Assembly (NCBI GenBank): GCA_004335635.1
Contig: QAXH01000622.1
Coordinates: 1-21,249, forward strand
DNA length: 21,249 nucleotides
Direction of reading: 5' to 3'
Source of the DNA: Chloromonas sp. AAM2
Lineage: Eukaryota > Chlorophyta > Chlorophyceae > Chlamydomonadales > Chlamydomonadaceae
In this document: positions 1 through 11,900 of the stretch, in pieces
Layout: each line of letters begins with the position of its first letter
How positions within the stretch are numbered: position 1 is the stretch's first letter
Made by a program: the position numbers and the translations under genes
Notes under the pieces: model-generated
Databases searched by the model: none
Told to the model about the DNA's origin: nothing
What the model saw: only the letters and a program-made list of their open reading frames with translations

Positions 1-373
1 ACAATAAGGAGGCAAGCAGTTTTGTTTCACTGCCTGCTCATGCCAACAAAAATCCTGTCTGTCTGGTGGTGAGCGCACACCCCCTACCGACACTCCGTCA
101 GATCAGCGAGCACACATGATAGTTATCATAGCAACCCTTGCAGGGTTGATGCTTGACTGAGCACTGAAGGCCACGGCCAAAATGAGCACTGCTCTACAAA
201 TCCTCATGTTCATAGTCATCCCAATTCAAGGTGCCATCGTATTTTGGCTCAAATTTTGCAGGGAATACTTGTGATATAACAGAGAGTGCGTGTTGGGTGC
301 GCCCACCAGAAACGTGCAACGTGTGCGTTTTGGGAGGTCAAAAACTGTGTACCAGTCATTTTGCAACATACTG
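1..373 (-). repeat. Left copy of an interspersed inverted repeat (MITE-like)
   Basis: The reverse complement of this stretch matches 20768-21212 almost base for base; I counted about a dozen mismatches by eye. The match begins at window base 1, so the copy may extend further left. The outer end reads acaataaggaggc and the inner end gcaacatactg. It lacks about 72 bases present in the right copy, between about 131 and 137. Both ends loosely share a CA(G/A)TA(T/A)G core, which could be a short imperfect terminal repeat. No transposase is encoded. It lies 3' of the rhodanese-family gene. I call it a non-autonomous DNA-element-like repeat, but the family is unknown. Confidence 0.85.
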
Positions 374-655
374 ACTGCTGACGGGTTGGAATCCCTCCCC
401 GTTTTTTTCTGCATGTTTTCAGTTGACAATGCATGTGCCAAACGAAACAGAAGGACCGAATCCCAACAGGTGGTCCCATTGTGAGTTGAGGCACCAGGAT
501 GGCATGTGATATTTCAGATCGCCTGAGCGCACCAGCCTGTGTAAAAACACTTGTTGGGCACCAGAAACAACCTTGACCATTCAACAGAGTTGTTGCTCAA
601 TAAGAACAAAAGGTGACAACTGAAGCAAAAACAATTAAAGAGTTGAAAGGGATTG
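374..655. other. Intergenic / 3' flank of the rhodanese-family gene
   Basis: This unique-looking stretch runs from the inner end of the left repeat to the stop codon of the minus-strand gene. I see no coding signal. It should hold the 3' UTR of that gene, but I found no TGTAA (the usual green-algal polyadenylation signal) on the minus strand between 1 and 655, so the transcript end is unplaced. Confidence 0.5.
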
Positions 656-1928
656 CTAATCTTTCATTGATTCCAACAGGTCTGCGTCTGTAATGTACTG
701 GCTGAGGAAGCCCTGCCAGCCGCCTCGAAGCACATACACGCCGGGCTGCCCTTGCTGTGCTGCCAGCCGCCGGGCGAGTTGCATGGCACAGCGAGGTCCC
801 CGCTGCTGGCTGAACATGCAGTGCACGACCACTTCCTCCACACCTGCCCAGGTGGCAAGGCAGGGGCATTGCATTGTCTTGAACACTGTTCAGGCAGCCA
901 GCTCTGTTGCCATCTGAGCAACCTTGGTCACGCTCTAAGTATGCGTCAGCACAACGAGTTGATTGTTGTTGCATGGCAGAGGCCAGGCCATCAACTAGGA
1001 CAGACACTACTACTGTTGGACTCTTGGACTCTTGGACTCTGCGTGCAAGGTACAAGACTACCCTATTCTGGCCAGCCTTCGTAATTCAAAGCTCATTACG
1101 CACAGCTTAGTCGTGATGCACTGCACTCAATGTCTTCTTGTCCTGCAACATTCATCTATCGACATTTGCAGGCATGAACTCTCTGAACAATCTACAGTTA
1201 CAGATAGGATCAGCCTTTTGCCCTGCAACATTTATGGTTTGGGCAGAATCTCAAGGCCTGGACACTACTTCAATGATGTGAAACTTTGGACATTGTGTGA
1301 GTGTGTATCCATGTACAAGGTCTGCTAGCAGTTAACTCGGAGATGGGTTCTCAGGTGTGAACTATACTAGGCGGCATGTGTCTAGTGCCCAATGAAGCGC
1401 TGCGGTTGCAGAATTCGCTTGCTTTGCAATGCGGGTCTCAGTCGGGGTGTAGAGGGCTTGGCTGCCTCCCCAAGGAGGCAGGCGGTCATCTGAGCATGCG
1501 CACCTGCTAGGCAGTCTTGTATGAAATTGTCCAGTGAACTGCCATCATGCCACAGCTCGCTAGGCAGGTTGTATGCACCTGCTATGTTGCCGCCTTGGAA
1601 ATCCTGTAGGTAAGGGACATTGGTATAAGCTATGGCCATTTCATCTGACTTGCGTCCCTGAAATGCTATGTACGGCTTCCTCAGCTGTGTCTGTCCACTG
1701 TACAGATAATGTGGCGCACAGCTCGCCCGACTTCAACACATAGTAGTGATGTTCAAATCAACTAACAGTCAGGCAAGGGCTGATAACGAGCTGTATTGCC
1801 TGCTGAGTTGCTGGCTGGAAAAAGTTGCATTGTTTGCTCACTTCATCTCGGACGTCCAGAACCAGCACGGGCCTCTTCTCCCTAAGCCGTGTTGCCAGCT
1901 GCACAGGCTCCATGAAGGCCACACTCAT
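656..1928 (-). CDS. Cdc25/ACR2-like rhodanese-fold phosphatase or arsenate reductase, 124 aa
   Basis: There are three exons on the minus strand: 1928-1842, 1603-1504 and 843-656 (stop TAG). They join with consistent phases (0, then 1) to give 124 residues. The rhodanese fold shows as LVLDVRDEDFQGGNIAGAYN (residues about 22-41). The catalytic loop is HCMFSQQRGPR, with C71 and R77 forming CX5R. A five-residue spacer is the Cdc25/ACR2 form, as opposed to the shorter loop of sulfurtransferase rhodaneses. VYVLRGGWQGF near residue 98 is the typical end of the domain. Known relatives are Arabidopsis CDC25/ACR2 and yeast Ych1/Acr2 types, which dephosphorylate tyrosine phosphate and/or reduce arsenate. 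The Cys-rich zinc tail of the plant protein is absent. No targeting peptide is obvious, so it is probably cytosolic or nuclear. The start was chosen because the ATG opens the exon reading frame just ahead of the domain. An upstream exon is possible. The gene is divergent from HYDIN. Confidence 0.82.
1017..1040. repeat. Three tandem 8-base units (TGGACTCT) in an intron
   Basis: TGGACTCT occurs three times head to tail with no mismatch, inside intron 2 (1503-844) of the minus-strand rhodanese-family gene. That intron is 660 bases, the longest complete one in the window. I see nothing else in it beyond ordinary intronic sequence. The repeat is probably a small slippage array. Confidence 0.85.
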
Positions 1929-2321
1929 GGTAGGCAGGGTACGACCCTGTCGAGCTGCAGCAAGCGCAGAATGTGTTGCACCCACTGCATGTGTATGCGC
2001 TCTCATACGCATGCGCTCTCGTAGCTGGCGCCAGATCAGGCACGCAGCACACGGGCGGCAGGTCTTAAGCAGCAGCAAGTTTCTTGATTCCTCGGCAAGC
2101 AGAGAGCGAGCGAGGAGAAACGGTTTGCATGTGATCGTTTGATCGTTGAGTCCGTTCCGCGGAGTTTATCCTGAGTCCGCGAGCTTGCGTGTGAGTGGCA
2201 GACCCGGTGCTGCTACTGGGCTGTGAATAGATCAGGCTGTTAGGCGCAGTTTGGTTTGGACGCGTACGGCAGTCTGAGATGCATTTCAGATAAAGGTTAA
2301 TGTAGCTCATTGACAGGCATC
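1929..2321. promoter_or_regulatory. Shared divergent promoter region
   Basis: These 393 bases lie between the ATG of the minus-strand Cdc25-like gene (1928) and the ATG of HYDIN (2322). They must contain both 5' leaders and probably both promoters. I see no convincing TATA box or known ciliary-gene element. Purine-pyrimidine alternating CATACGCATGCGC runs lie near 2005-2022. The interval is inferred to be regulatory from gene order alone. Confidence 0.5.
1935..1949 (-). other. Perfect 6-base hairpin in the 5' leader of the Cdc25-like gene
   Basis: CAGGGT and ACCCTG flank a three-base centre, only six bases upstream of the ATG at 1928. In the minus-strand mRNA this would form a short GC-rich stem just before the start codon, which could slow initiation. 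It is a sequence observation only; a stem this short can arise by chance. Confidence 0.4.
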
Positions 2322-2956
2322 ATGCCACATCTCGACAGGTCCGAAGGGCCTGCGGATGCAGGAACCAACCGAACGAAAAAGCGGACAGCTACTTTGGCCA
2401 AGGAGAAGGCCATCGTTAAATTCAAGCACTACGACCAGCAGCCTGATCCTTCCACGTTCTCCAAGGTTCGTTTGTCGCTAGCAAATGACATGACGCGTCA
2501 GAAAACCCTCTAAGCTTTACCATGTTCATGCATACAGAAGCAACCCTCCCAGCTCATACAGCAGCTTGATGCGCCTGAGACGCATGTCAATGGCTGGAGG
2601 CCCAAGCCCAAGATTGTGCAGCTGCTCAACATCGCTGAGCACTCTCACCAGGTATGCAGGCACACCAGCAGCGACACCAGGAGCTGCAGCACGAGCAGCA
2701 GCAGCATGGTTCAGAAAAAGCGTGCATGGAACCGACCAGCATTTCCTGGACCAGATTTGCATGTCTGGCAGCACACAGCTGGCTGTGGCTGTGGCTCGTT
2801 ACGCTGGGCCGCAAGGTCATCATGCATGCACAGGTGAACAGTTCTGTGCCCATCGGGGAGCCCATCTTCCAGCCCTTTCCTCCTGAAGTGACTTTCTTCG
2901 GTTATGATGCCTTCAAGGAGTATGAAGCGCTGCTGTGCCTACGCAACAATGACGTG
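2322..2956 (+). other. HYDIN: HYDIN exons 1-3: N-terminal leader and start of first ASH repeat
   Basis: Exons are 2322-2465, 2538-2651 and 2834-2956, all phase 0 (residues 1-127). Residues 1-50 are basic and low in order. Exon 2 carries PKPKIVQLLNIAEHSHQ, equivalent to the conserved LLDMSE segment of animal HYDIN. Exon 3 begins the first ASH strand set with QPFPPEVTF and ends LCLRNNDV. Intron 1, at 72 bases, is the shortest in the gene. Confidence 0.9.
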
Positions 2957-5900
2957 GTGAGTCCAGGCATGCACTGGGGAGTTGGATCAACAAAGTCACT
3001 ATGCACAGCAGCAGTCAGCCACTGAAGGTGCAAGCAGGAGACAAGCCTTACAGATGAGTGCCCCAGGTTCAGATGGCTGCCAAGGCGCAGTCAATGTCAC
3101 AGCACACTATCTTGCTCATCTTGCCCATTCACTCATGACTGTATGTGGTGTGGCAAATGTGCGGAACAGGTCCCTCGGTCTGTCAAGGTTGAGGCCCCAG
3201 ACAGCCAGTACTTCTCAGTCCAGAGGCTCAGCGGGCCTGAAGGGGCCAAGGTGGCACCGGGCATGGAGCTTGTGTACAGCGTGACGTTCCGCCCCCAGTC
3301 CCGTGACAACTGCACGTGTGAGCTGCTGGTGGTCACGGAACGGGAGAAGTACGTGGTGCCGCTGCTGGCCCTGGGTGCCTCACCAGCACTTGACCTGCCG
3401 GACAGGCTGGACTTTGGCAGTGTGGCCACCAAGATGGCGCGCACACAGGTGGTGCTCGTGCGCAACGTGGGCACCAAGGCGTCCAGCTTCCGGCTCACAT
3501 GCTCACGGCACTTTGAGGTTGCGCCCAGGGAAGGCAGCCTGGCACCGGGCGAGCTCATGCAGGTGAGCAAACTGACCTGCACCTGTTGGGGCGTTTGGTG
3601 GGCTGCCTGCACACTCATGGAGGTGCTCCAACGGAACCTCCCTGGACATGCTCAGCATGGCTGGACTAGAAAGCCATTTGGTACTGAAATGGAGTGCAAC
3701 ATGTGGTATTGCACCAGGGTGGATGACCATTCGCGGCTGCGCGCAAACTACCTGTTTTTGCTGGTGCTTGCCCTGTCCTCCCCCGCAGTTGCGTGTGAGT
3801 TTCACGCCGCCCGGTGCAGCCAGTTACCAGGGAGAGCTTGAGCTGCAGTACTGCGACTCAGGCCTTACTGTGTACACACAGCTGTCAGGGCACGCAGCGG
3901 ACCTGCTAGACGGCGTGGGCCTGTCACACACAGATGTCACGCTGCTGCCCACATATGTGACGAAGATGTCCCAGAAGACGTTCAAGGTCATCAACCATGG
4001 CAGTGAGCCAGTCCGGTTTGCCATCAAATTGCATGGTGGTGAAGATGAGGACCTGGCCCACACGCAGCGCCAGCGGGATGCGCTGCAGCTGGGCCAGGAG
4101 GGGGACGGGCTGTATGACGGGAAGGCCCTCTGTCATGCTGATGGCTCAGACGACGAGGACACCATTCTGGCAGTGCGCCCCATGCAGTTGACCCAGGAAC
4201 TGAAGGACAGGCAGCGCAGCCTGGCGTTGGATCAGCAGCTCTTTGGGGACAGGAACTTTGTGTGTGAGCCGTCCACAGGGGTGGTCATGCCTGGCACCGA
4301 GTGCGAGGTGGTGGTGCACTTCACACCTGACTTTGCAAGGGAGTACCGGGTCACTGCGTACGTGGACGTGCAGGGAAGGACGCAGCGTTTGCCCATCACA
4401 TTCCATGCACAAGGCCTGGTGAGCAACGACCAACAAATCACGTGCTCCATGCCAACCAGCTATTGCAATCCCCTGTGCCAATGCTTCCAGCAGCTCAGAG
4501 AATCAGGTTGCTTGCACGGCACAGGACCTAAGCATTGCCGCAAGATGCTGTGAAGGCCGGCTCAGATGTCATTCTACTTGTTACTCAGCATCCTTTGCTG
4601 TTGCTTGCCAGGGCCCTGCGGCTGTGTTCAGTTACGACACGCTGGATGTGGGCGACACCTACGCAAACACACTGCACCAGTGAGCGACCAGGCGCATGAC
4701 ACAGAGCAACGCTTGAGGGTACAAGTCGGTTTATGGTGTTGTTTTAGCTGGGTTGGCCAGGCTGGAAGGTCCTAGTGAACAGTGTTGGGTGTATCTTACA
4801 GTCTGGGAAGAAACACCCTGGGGATAAGCAATGCCATTCAGTGTCACTCCAATTATCCCCATGCAGCTTTGCTTGGAGCTGATTTTGCAAGCTGCGGGAT
4901 GTGTGAATCTGGAGTGGAGGCCGGCAAAGCGGCTTGCACACAAATGTGTAGCTGTGTGAACGCATTTGCCGGACTGCATGTGTATGTGTGTGCCCACGTG
5001 TGTGCTCAGGTATGAGGTTGAGCTGCAGAACCGTGGCAAGATTGACGTGCACTACGCGCTCATTCCCCCGGCTACGGCCTTCGGGTCCAAGTTCTCCTTT
5101 GAGCCGCACACAGGGCACCTGGTTGGCGGCGAGATACAGGTCAGGACCGCTCATGACACGCAGCTGGTCCGTTGAGCCGCAGCCTCAGTCCAGCCCTTGC
5201 CACCTGGTCAGACAATGCGTCCGTTACCAGCGGCAGCTCTGGCAGTTGAGAGCATGCGCAGGTATAGGCAGTGCTGTGCCTGCGAGCACATGTGCCATGG
5301 GACCATGGATGGCTCGTTGTTGCATGAGCCTGAGGGTTGGTGTGGAACAAGCTGTGTATGTCTTGTGGCTGTCAGGTGATCAAGGTGAAGCTGCTGTCTG
5401 ACCTGCTTGGCGCCTTTGACGAGGTGTTCCAGTGGGCCATACGGGGCAGCAGCAGCCCCCTGGCGCTGCAGTTCAAGGGCAGGGTAAGGGGACCCTCCTG
5501 CGAGGTGGATGTGGACAGCCTGGACTTTGGCATTGTGGCGTACGGGTTCAGGTATGTACCTGGTTCAAAGTGATGATATGCGTAAAGCAGTGGCGTGTTG
5601 CGTGCATTGGCCCAGTCACATGCACGTCAGCAAGTGCCGGGCGCGATGAATCACATGCGTGTGTGTGACTGTCCTAATCAGTCCTCCAGACTGTTGCCAT
5701 GGCTGTTGCATGGCTGCTTGTGCACACAGGTATGCCAAGGACTTCGCACTGATCAACACCAGTGAGATTCCCATGCGCTTCTCATGGCGAGTGCCGGAGG
5801 ACACAGCAAACAAGCAACCTGAGTTTCAGGTGAGGAAAGATGAGAAATGGGCCTGGCGAACAGCCCAGGGCATGACTTTAATTGTGGCCTGACACGGCAT

Positions 5901-8900
5901 GCTGTGTTGGGCTGCTGTACCACTGACCTCCGTTTGAGCACAGATTTGTTTATTTTGGAAATCAGCAACTTTGTGGCCGTATGGTATGCGGATGCAAACA
6001 TAATGCGTATGTGTATGCAAGACTTGATTTCAGCAGGCTGCCAAGCAGGTTCTTTTGTTCACCCGAGAACCTGTTGCTTGACTTGTGCCTGTGCACGCGT
6101 GCATAGATATTGCCCCAGAAGGGCAGCATCCTTCCCCACGGCCGCCAGCGGATCACCGTTGAGATGACATCTGCCACTGTTCAGCGCTACACAGCGCACC
6201 GGCTGGTGCTGGACATCCCCGACGTGCTGCAGGAGCAGCTGGCCATCCCGCTGCGCGCCGAGTGCGCCGTGCCCCGCATCTCGCCAGACGCCAACCCGCT
6301 GGCCTTTGGCGACTGCTTTGTGCGGCACCCGTACAAGAAAGTGCTGATGCTGGTCAATCAGAGCAAGCTGCCCGCCAAGTTTGAGGTTCAGCCCCAGGAC
6401 ATGCACAGCGGAGGCCTTGCAGGATGGACCTGCGACCCCATGAGTGGCGGCGTGCCTGCATGCGCGGAACAGCAGCTGGAGGTGACGCTGACAACACGTA
6501 AGCTAGGCCGTGTGCAGCTGCCCGTGCGCATTGTGGTGCCCGGCAGCAAGGGCCGGCCCTTGGAGGTGACAATAGATGCCAAGAGCCTGGGGCCAGACGT
6601 GCTGTTTGGGACCGAGGGCTGCGCGGCGGACGCCCTGACGCCCCGAACTGAGGTGGCGTACGGGACGGTGCCCGTGCTCAAGGAACACACCTACTGCCTA
6701 CAGGTGGGTTGGCAGCGGGCAATTCTGGCCGCATACCAACTGAGTGGTGTAGGGTCGGTCAGTTGCCTATCAGTTGTCACGGCAGCAGCCATTGCCCACC
6801 TAGCACTGCCCCCGTCTTAATTCAAGTCTCCGCTAGCGACAGATATTCTGGCCCACTTGTGCTGTGTGGCCATGCCGTTTCCAGGTGCACAACCCCTGTT
6901 TGATTCCTGCCGACGCCAAGCTGTTCATTGAGGGCAGCGAAAGTGTGTTCGGCGTGCGGCCCAGTGAGCTGCACCTGGATGCGGGCGCCGGCGGCTTGGC
7001 AACAATCACAGTGATGATGGATGACGCGCGAGAGTTCAAAGACGTGCTGCACGTGCTTGTGGCGGAGGGTGCGGACGTGTGCATCCCCCTGTCAGCACAC
7101 GGCGCGGGTAACACAACAGTCAGCGAGGAGCTGGCCGGGGGGGCGCTGGACTTCAGCCACCAGTTCGTGGGGAGGCCCTTTGAGCGGCAGGTGGTGGTGC
7201 ACAATCAGGGGCGCAAGCCGCAGGAGCTGAGCTGGACCAACCAGCGGCTGGAGGAAGTGCGGCAGGCATACAGCAAGGCGGCAAGGGCGGCAGGTAATGC
7301 AACAGGAGGGACGGAGGAGGGTGCCTTTTGTGACGCTGAGTTGCCTCATGATGGCCCTGTTGTGCTCCTTCTGTGGCTATGTAGCGCTCTCGCACGGACC
7401 AGCAAGTGTTTGTGCTTTGAGTGCCTGACTGTTTTCCTGTGTTGCGGCGCATCACATCTTGCAGGCAGGAAGTTCAGTCTAGACATGGTTCCCCCGGAGG
7501 AGCAGCCCGTATTCAGGGTGGTGCCGGAGAAGATCACACTGCCGGCCAAGCAGAGCATAACCTTCACTTTCTCGGGCATGGCAGTCCACGCGGTGAGGCC
7601 CACCAAAGATGTCTGCTGTTGAGTTGCTTGTCTTGGAACACATCGCTCCCCAGGCACGTAATCACTTCCAAGCAATAAGACAGGGTGTCACTCACAGCCA
7701 GAGAACCATGCCCATAACACGTGCATCTACGTGCTCAGTTGCCAGGACAGCCACCTGTTGTGCTGTTCCCTGCGCGTCATGCGGCGCCCACATTGTCCCT
7801 GCCTCCCAGGGTGATCTCAGGGAGCAGTTAGTGTGCTCAGCGGCTTCCAACGGGCGGGACGGCAAGACTGTGTTTGACATCTGTGCCCATGCACTGGTGG
7901 CCACCCCTCTTCTGGACATGAGCGCACGCTCCCTGCTGTTCCACTACTCGTACACCAAGGGGCAGCCAGTGGCCACCATCCAGCAGCCGCTCACCATTCG
8001 TAACATCAGCAAGCTGCCGCTAAGCTGCGCACTCAAGGTGCCGGCGCCGTTTGTGGTGGACAAGTCAAGCCTGCAGCTGGGCACCTTTGAGGGGGCAACG
8101 CTCAATGTCAGCTTTGACCCCGCATACAAGGGCGACCAGCAGAGCGGGCTCATCAAGAACAAGCTGCAGGTAGGCAGCCACACTTTACCTCTGCGCAATT
8201 CAAATGTGCATGTCATGGCTTTGCTCTGCTCTTTTCATCCCAACACACTCTTGTCCTGCTGTCGTCTGTTGCATTGTCTCATGCCAAACACGAGCTGAAT
8301 AAGCATTACCCTGCCTTGTCCCTCCCTTACCCGGGCTTGGCCCCTCAGCATTCAGCAGTCCTCATCCCTGGCTTGAATGCTGCCCTGCCCTTGCTTTTTA
8401 CTCGCAGATTACATACGCTGACAACCCCCAGCGTGACAGTGTGGAGCTCATTGGGCACATGGACTACCCCAACCTGTCGCTTGACAGGGCGAGTGTGGAG
8501 TTTGGTTCCTGCCTCTCCGACACCACCACCCGCCAGACCCTGCAACTGGTCAACACCAGCGCTGTGGATGTGGTTTACCGGTGGGCCTGGGACCAGGACA
8601 GCCTCAAGGAGGACGTCAACAGCATTGCAAGCATCAGCCTCAAGTCGGCCCGTCAGCCCAAGCCGCCCGCCATCCAGCTGTTTGACATCCTCCCCATCAA
8701 GGGCGTGCTGCGGCCAGGGGAGGCGGCTTCCACCTCCCTCTCATTCTTCGCCTACCCGGGGGTCAAGGCATCGGTCACGGCCATGTGCATGCTTGAGGGA
8801 GGGCCCACATACCAGGTAGGCTAATGCATGGGCCTGGGCCGGCAAGGCAGCCTTAACAAGCAATGTGTGGCCCGAGTGGCAATATGCAGCAGCACGGATC

Positions 8901-11900
8901 ACCACGCGTGTGAATGCAGTACTAATTCTGAATGGAAATAGTACAATACGCAGCAATATGCAGCAAGGATGCCCGGGCATGTGAGCTGGTCAGCATGCCG
9001 CACTGAGCCATGTGGACATGGTACGGTTGTTGATCATGAGCTTTGCTTCGGCTGTATTGCAGGTGCCCATGTCTGGCGAGTCCAACAACATCAAGTACTC
9101 CATAGAGCCCCAGTTCCTCGACATGGGGCAGCAGCTCTTCACCAAGGCAGTGGACAAGGAGGTCACCATCACCAACCAGGTGCAGTAACTCAACCTGCGC
9201 TGCCATTAATCGCCCTGTTAAGCATGTTGTTTCAGGGTTGCTGCCTGTGCCAGCACTCGGAACAGGCATCTGCACCCTGCTGCACCTGGGTGTCTTGACC
9301 CCAAACTGCTGCACCATATTTATCGTGATGCCTACCTGGAATGGCAGTTCAAAACCAAATGAGATGACAGAAGCATGAAGGTAGCAGAGAGGCAACAGAC
9401 AGGTAACAGAGAACAACCACTGTTGCCTTTTGGTTTGTTGTTCGCAGGGCAAGGTGCCGTTTGACTTCAACATCAACACCCAGCAGCTGTCCCGCCCATC
9501 CATTGTGACAGCCCACCCCAAGTCCGGTATCATTGGCCCGGGCAGCAAGGCAGTGGTGAAGCTGCGCGTGTTGCCTGGCGTGCCACAGCGACTACTAGAA
9601 ACCCTTCAGGTCGAGTTGGCACACTTTGACCCTATCCCCATGCAGCTCTCAGTTGAAGGCGTCTACCCAGCAGTCCTGCTTAGCCTGCCGCGCATGCCAG
9701 ATAACGTGTACGACGAATGCATCAAGGAAATTCGTACAAAAGGCTTGCAACATGATCCAGATGTGGCGGGTGCACGAGAGTCATCGCCTCCCATGACAGC
9801 CATGCGGGGCGGTGCCAGCCAAGCGCAGCGCTATGGCGACACAGATGCACGCAGTCTGGCAGGAGACAACAAGTCCGTGACGGGGATGTCAGTGGCCCGC
9901 TCCATGGCAAGCGTGGCCAAGACAAGCAAGACTGGGCCGGTGGGCAAGGCAACTGTCTTCAAGGAACTACCGGTGGAGCATCGCGCTGAGTTAGCAGCGG
10001 AGCGGCTGCGCTTGATTCGTGTGCTAGCGGGAGCGGAGCTAGAGCGCATGCGCGCTGCAGAGCAGGCACAGCTAGAGGCCGAGGTATTGGCGTCAGGCGC
10101 ACAGGAGGACGAAGGGCAGGAAACTGTGGCACTTGAGATCGCGACAGGCGTCCTTAAGCCCTTGACCAGTGCACGCTCCTCCTCTCCTGTGCGCGCACTG
10201 TCACCCGGGAAGGCAACACGCAAGACAGGGCCTATCCAGCCGCCATTGCCCGACTTGGCAGCTGCTCATTACCTCCTGGACTTCGGATGCATAATCAAGG
10301 GTTCCACAAAGATGCGCAAGTTCAAGCTGACCAACTCCAGCAGCCAGGCGGTGTCCTTCAAGTGGGATCGTAACACCCTCGAGACCTGGGGCCTCAAGGC
10401 AGAGCCCGAGGCTGTGTCCAAGTTGCCAGGAGCACCAGAAAACGGGAGCATAGAGTGTTGTTTGTCTTTGGCGTCCGGGAAGCGTAACGTGGGCCTGGGT
10501 CCCATGCAGCTCACCATGCCGCTGCCAATCAAGGGTTCCCCGCCTGTGCTCATCACCATCATGGCAGACGTGCAGGTGATTGAGGCAGGGGCAACAAAAC
10601 TATATGCTGGTCGGGCCTGGGAAGAAGCTAGCTAGCACTAACAGCGGTGTAGTCGTAGACTGCCTGAGTAGCAGCTGATAAGGCCAATTCAGTGAACGTG
10701 GTTCCTTGTGTTGCAAACCTGTTATGGTCCATGTTGCAAGTAAGCACGTGTATTTGCTTCTCTGACCAGGTGCCTGACCTGGAAATCTCCCAGGAGGTAT
10801 TGAGTTTTGGTCGTGTCCAGTCGGGCAGGGCCAAGGTCATCACAGTGCAGCTGCACAACGCCAAGCCGGTGCCGTGCGAGTGGGAGGTCAAGAGACCCAT
10901 GGAGTCATCCAAGGCAAAGGACTGGAACTTCTTCAAGTGAGTGTTGGCTCATGCAGTTTTGTTGGTCAGAGTATATGCACTGTAGGCATGACCTTCTCTT
11001 GCTCTTTGTTGGCTTGTGCTGGCAAAACCCCACCTCCACCCTCACCCTCACCCTCACCCACCAGCAGGCGGCAACGATTAAACATAAACATTAATAAGAA
11101 TAAGAATAAGCATAAGAACAATAAGAATAATGATAACAACAACAACAATAATCATAATAGCTTTGCTGCGTTCAGGTGCGAGCCGAGCCGGGGTCTGTTG
11201 GAGCCCGGCCAGCGGCTCAACGTGCGTGTCATCTTTACTCCCGCGCCCTTCCGCGACGCGCCCTACCAGCAGGCGCTGCCCATCAAGATCTTGTCCAACC
11301 CGCGCGGCAAGGAGCTGCTCTGCTCTGCGAACGGCGACACGCCGCGTGTTGTGTTCGAACCGGGGGCGGTCAGCTGCGGGCCCATCCTGCCCGCCACACC
11401 CGGACAGGTGGGGCAGGAATGCGCACACCAACGCCCAGCAAGCATGCCTCAGCGCAGAGCGCGATATGGCAAACATTAACAATCGTTGTGAATGCAGTGC
11501 ATCTCAGGCAGACCACAGCTTGTCTGTGGGGTTGTTGGGAAGCTGTCACTGTTGCAATCACCAAGCTACGATGGTGCTGTGATGCTGGCCGGCAACCGGA
11601 CGCGGGTGTCCTGTTGTTTTCGCTCTGTTGTTGAGTGTCCTGTATTTCTGTACCGCAGGCCCCTGCTGAGGCGCGTGTGCGGCTGGTGAACCCGTGTGCC
11701 TTCCCCGTGGAGGTGGTGTCGCTGGACATGGACACCCAGTACCGGGCAGATGAGGAGCTGCTGGGCGCACTGGAGGACACAAGGTTCAACGAGTCAGGTA
11801 CAGTACGGGGTGGCGCTGCGCAACACATCTAAAACGCAAACTGTTCCAAGCGCAAACCTGCTCTGCTGGCAGGGTCAAAGCCCATCGAAAAAAGTAGTGA

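Larger units (their letters stand above)
10770..11797 (+). other. HYDIN: HYDIN exons 17-19: ASH repeats 12-13
   Basis: Exons are 10770-10936 (phase 2), 11176-11407 (phase 0) and 11659-11797 (phase 1), residues 1676-1855. Motifs are VLSFGRVQSGRAKVITVQL, VPCEWEVKRP, GLLEPGQRLNVRVIFTP and VRLVNPCAFPVEVVSLDMD. The last matches the animal segment that directly precedes the kinase-like insert. Confidence 0.88.

Noticed and set aside
226..441. A minus-strand open frame that is similar in both repeat copies (also at 20700-20915 plus), sharing MLQNDWYTVFDLPK
   Set aside because: The similarity is explained by the nucleotide identity of the two repeats. Most differences change the residue, other frames are equally conserved, and no domain is recognisable.
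2310..2321. Possible HYDIN start at an in-frame TTG four codons upstream
   Set aside because: A nuclear eukaryotic gene would use ATG; the first in-frame ATG is at 2322.
8922..9548. 208-residue minus-strand open frame
   Set aside because: It crosses HYDIN introns 14-15 and two exons with no domain or sensible composition.
11039..11059. Interstitial telomere repeat
   Set aside because: The unit is CCCTCA/TGAGGG, not the TTTAGGG or TTTTAGGG of green plants, and only about three and a half units are present.
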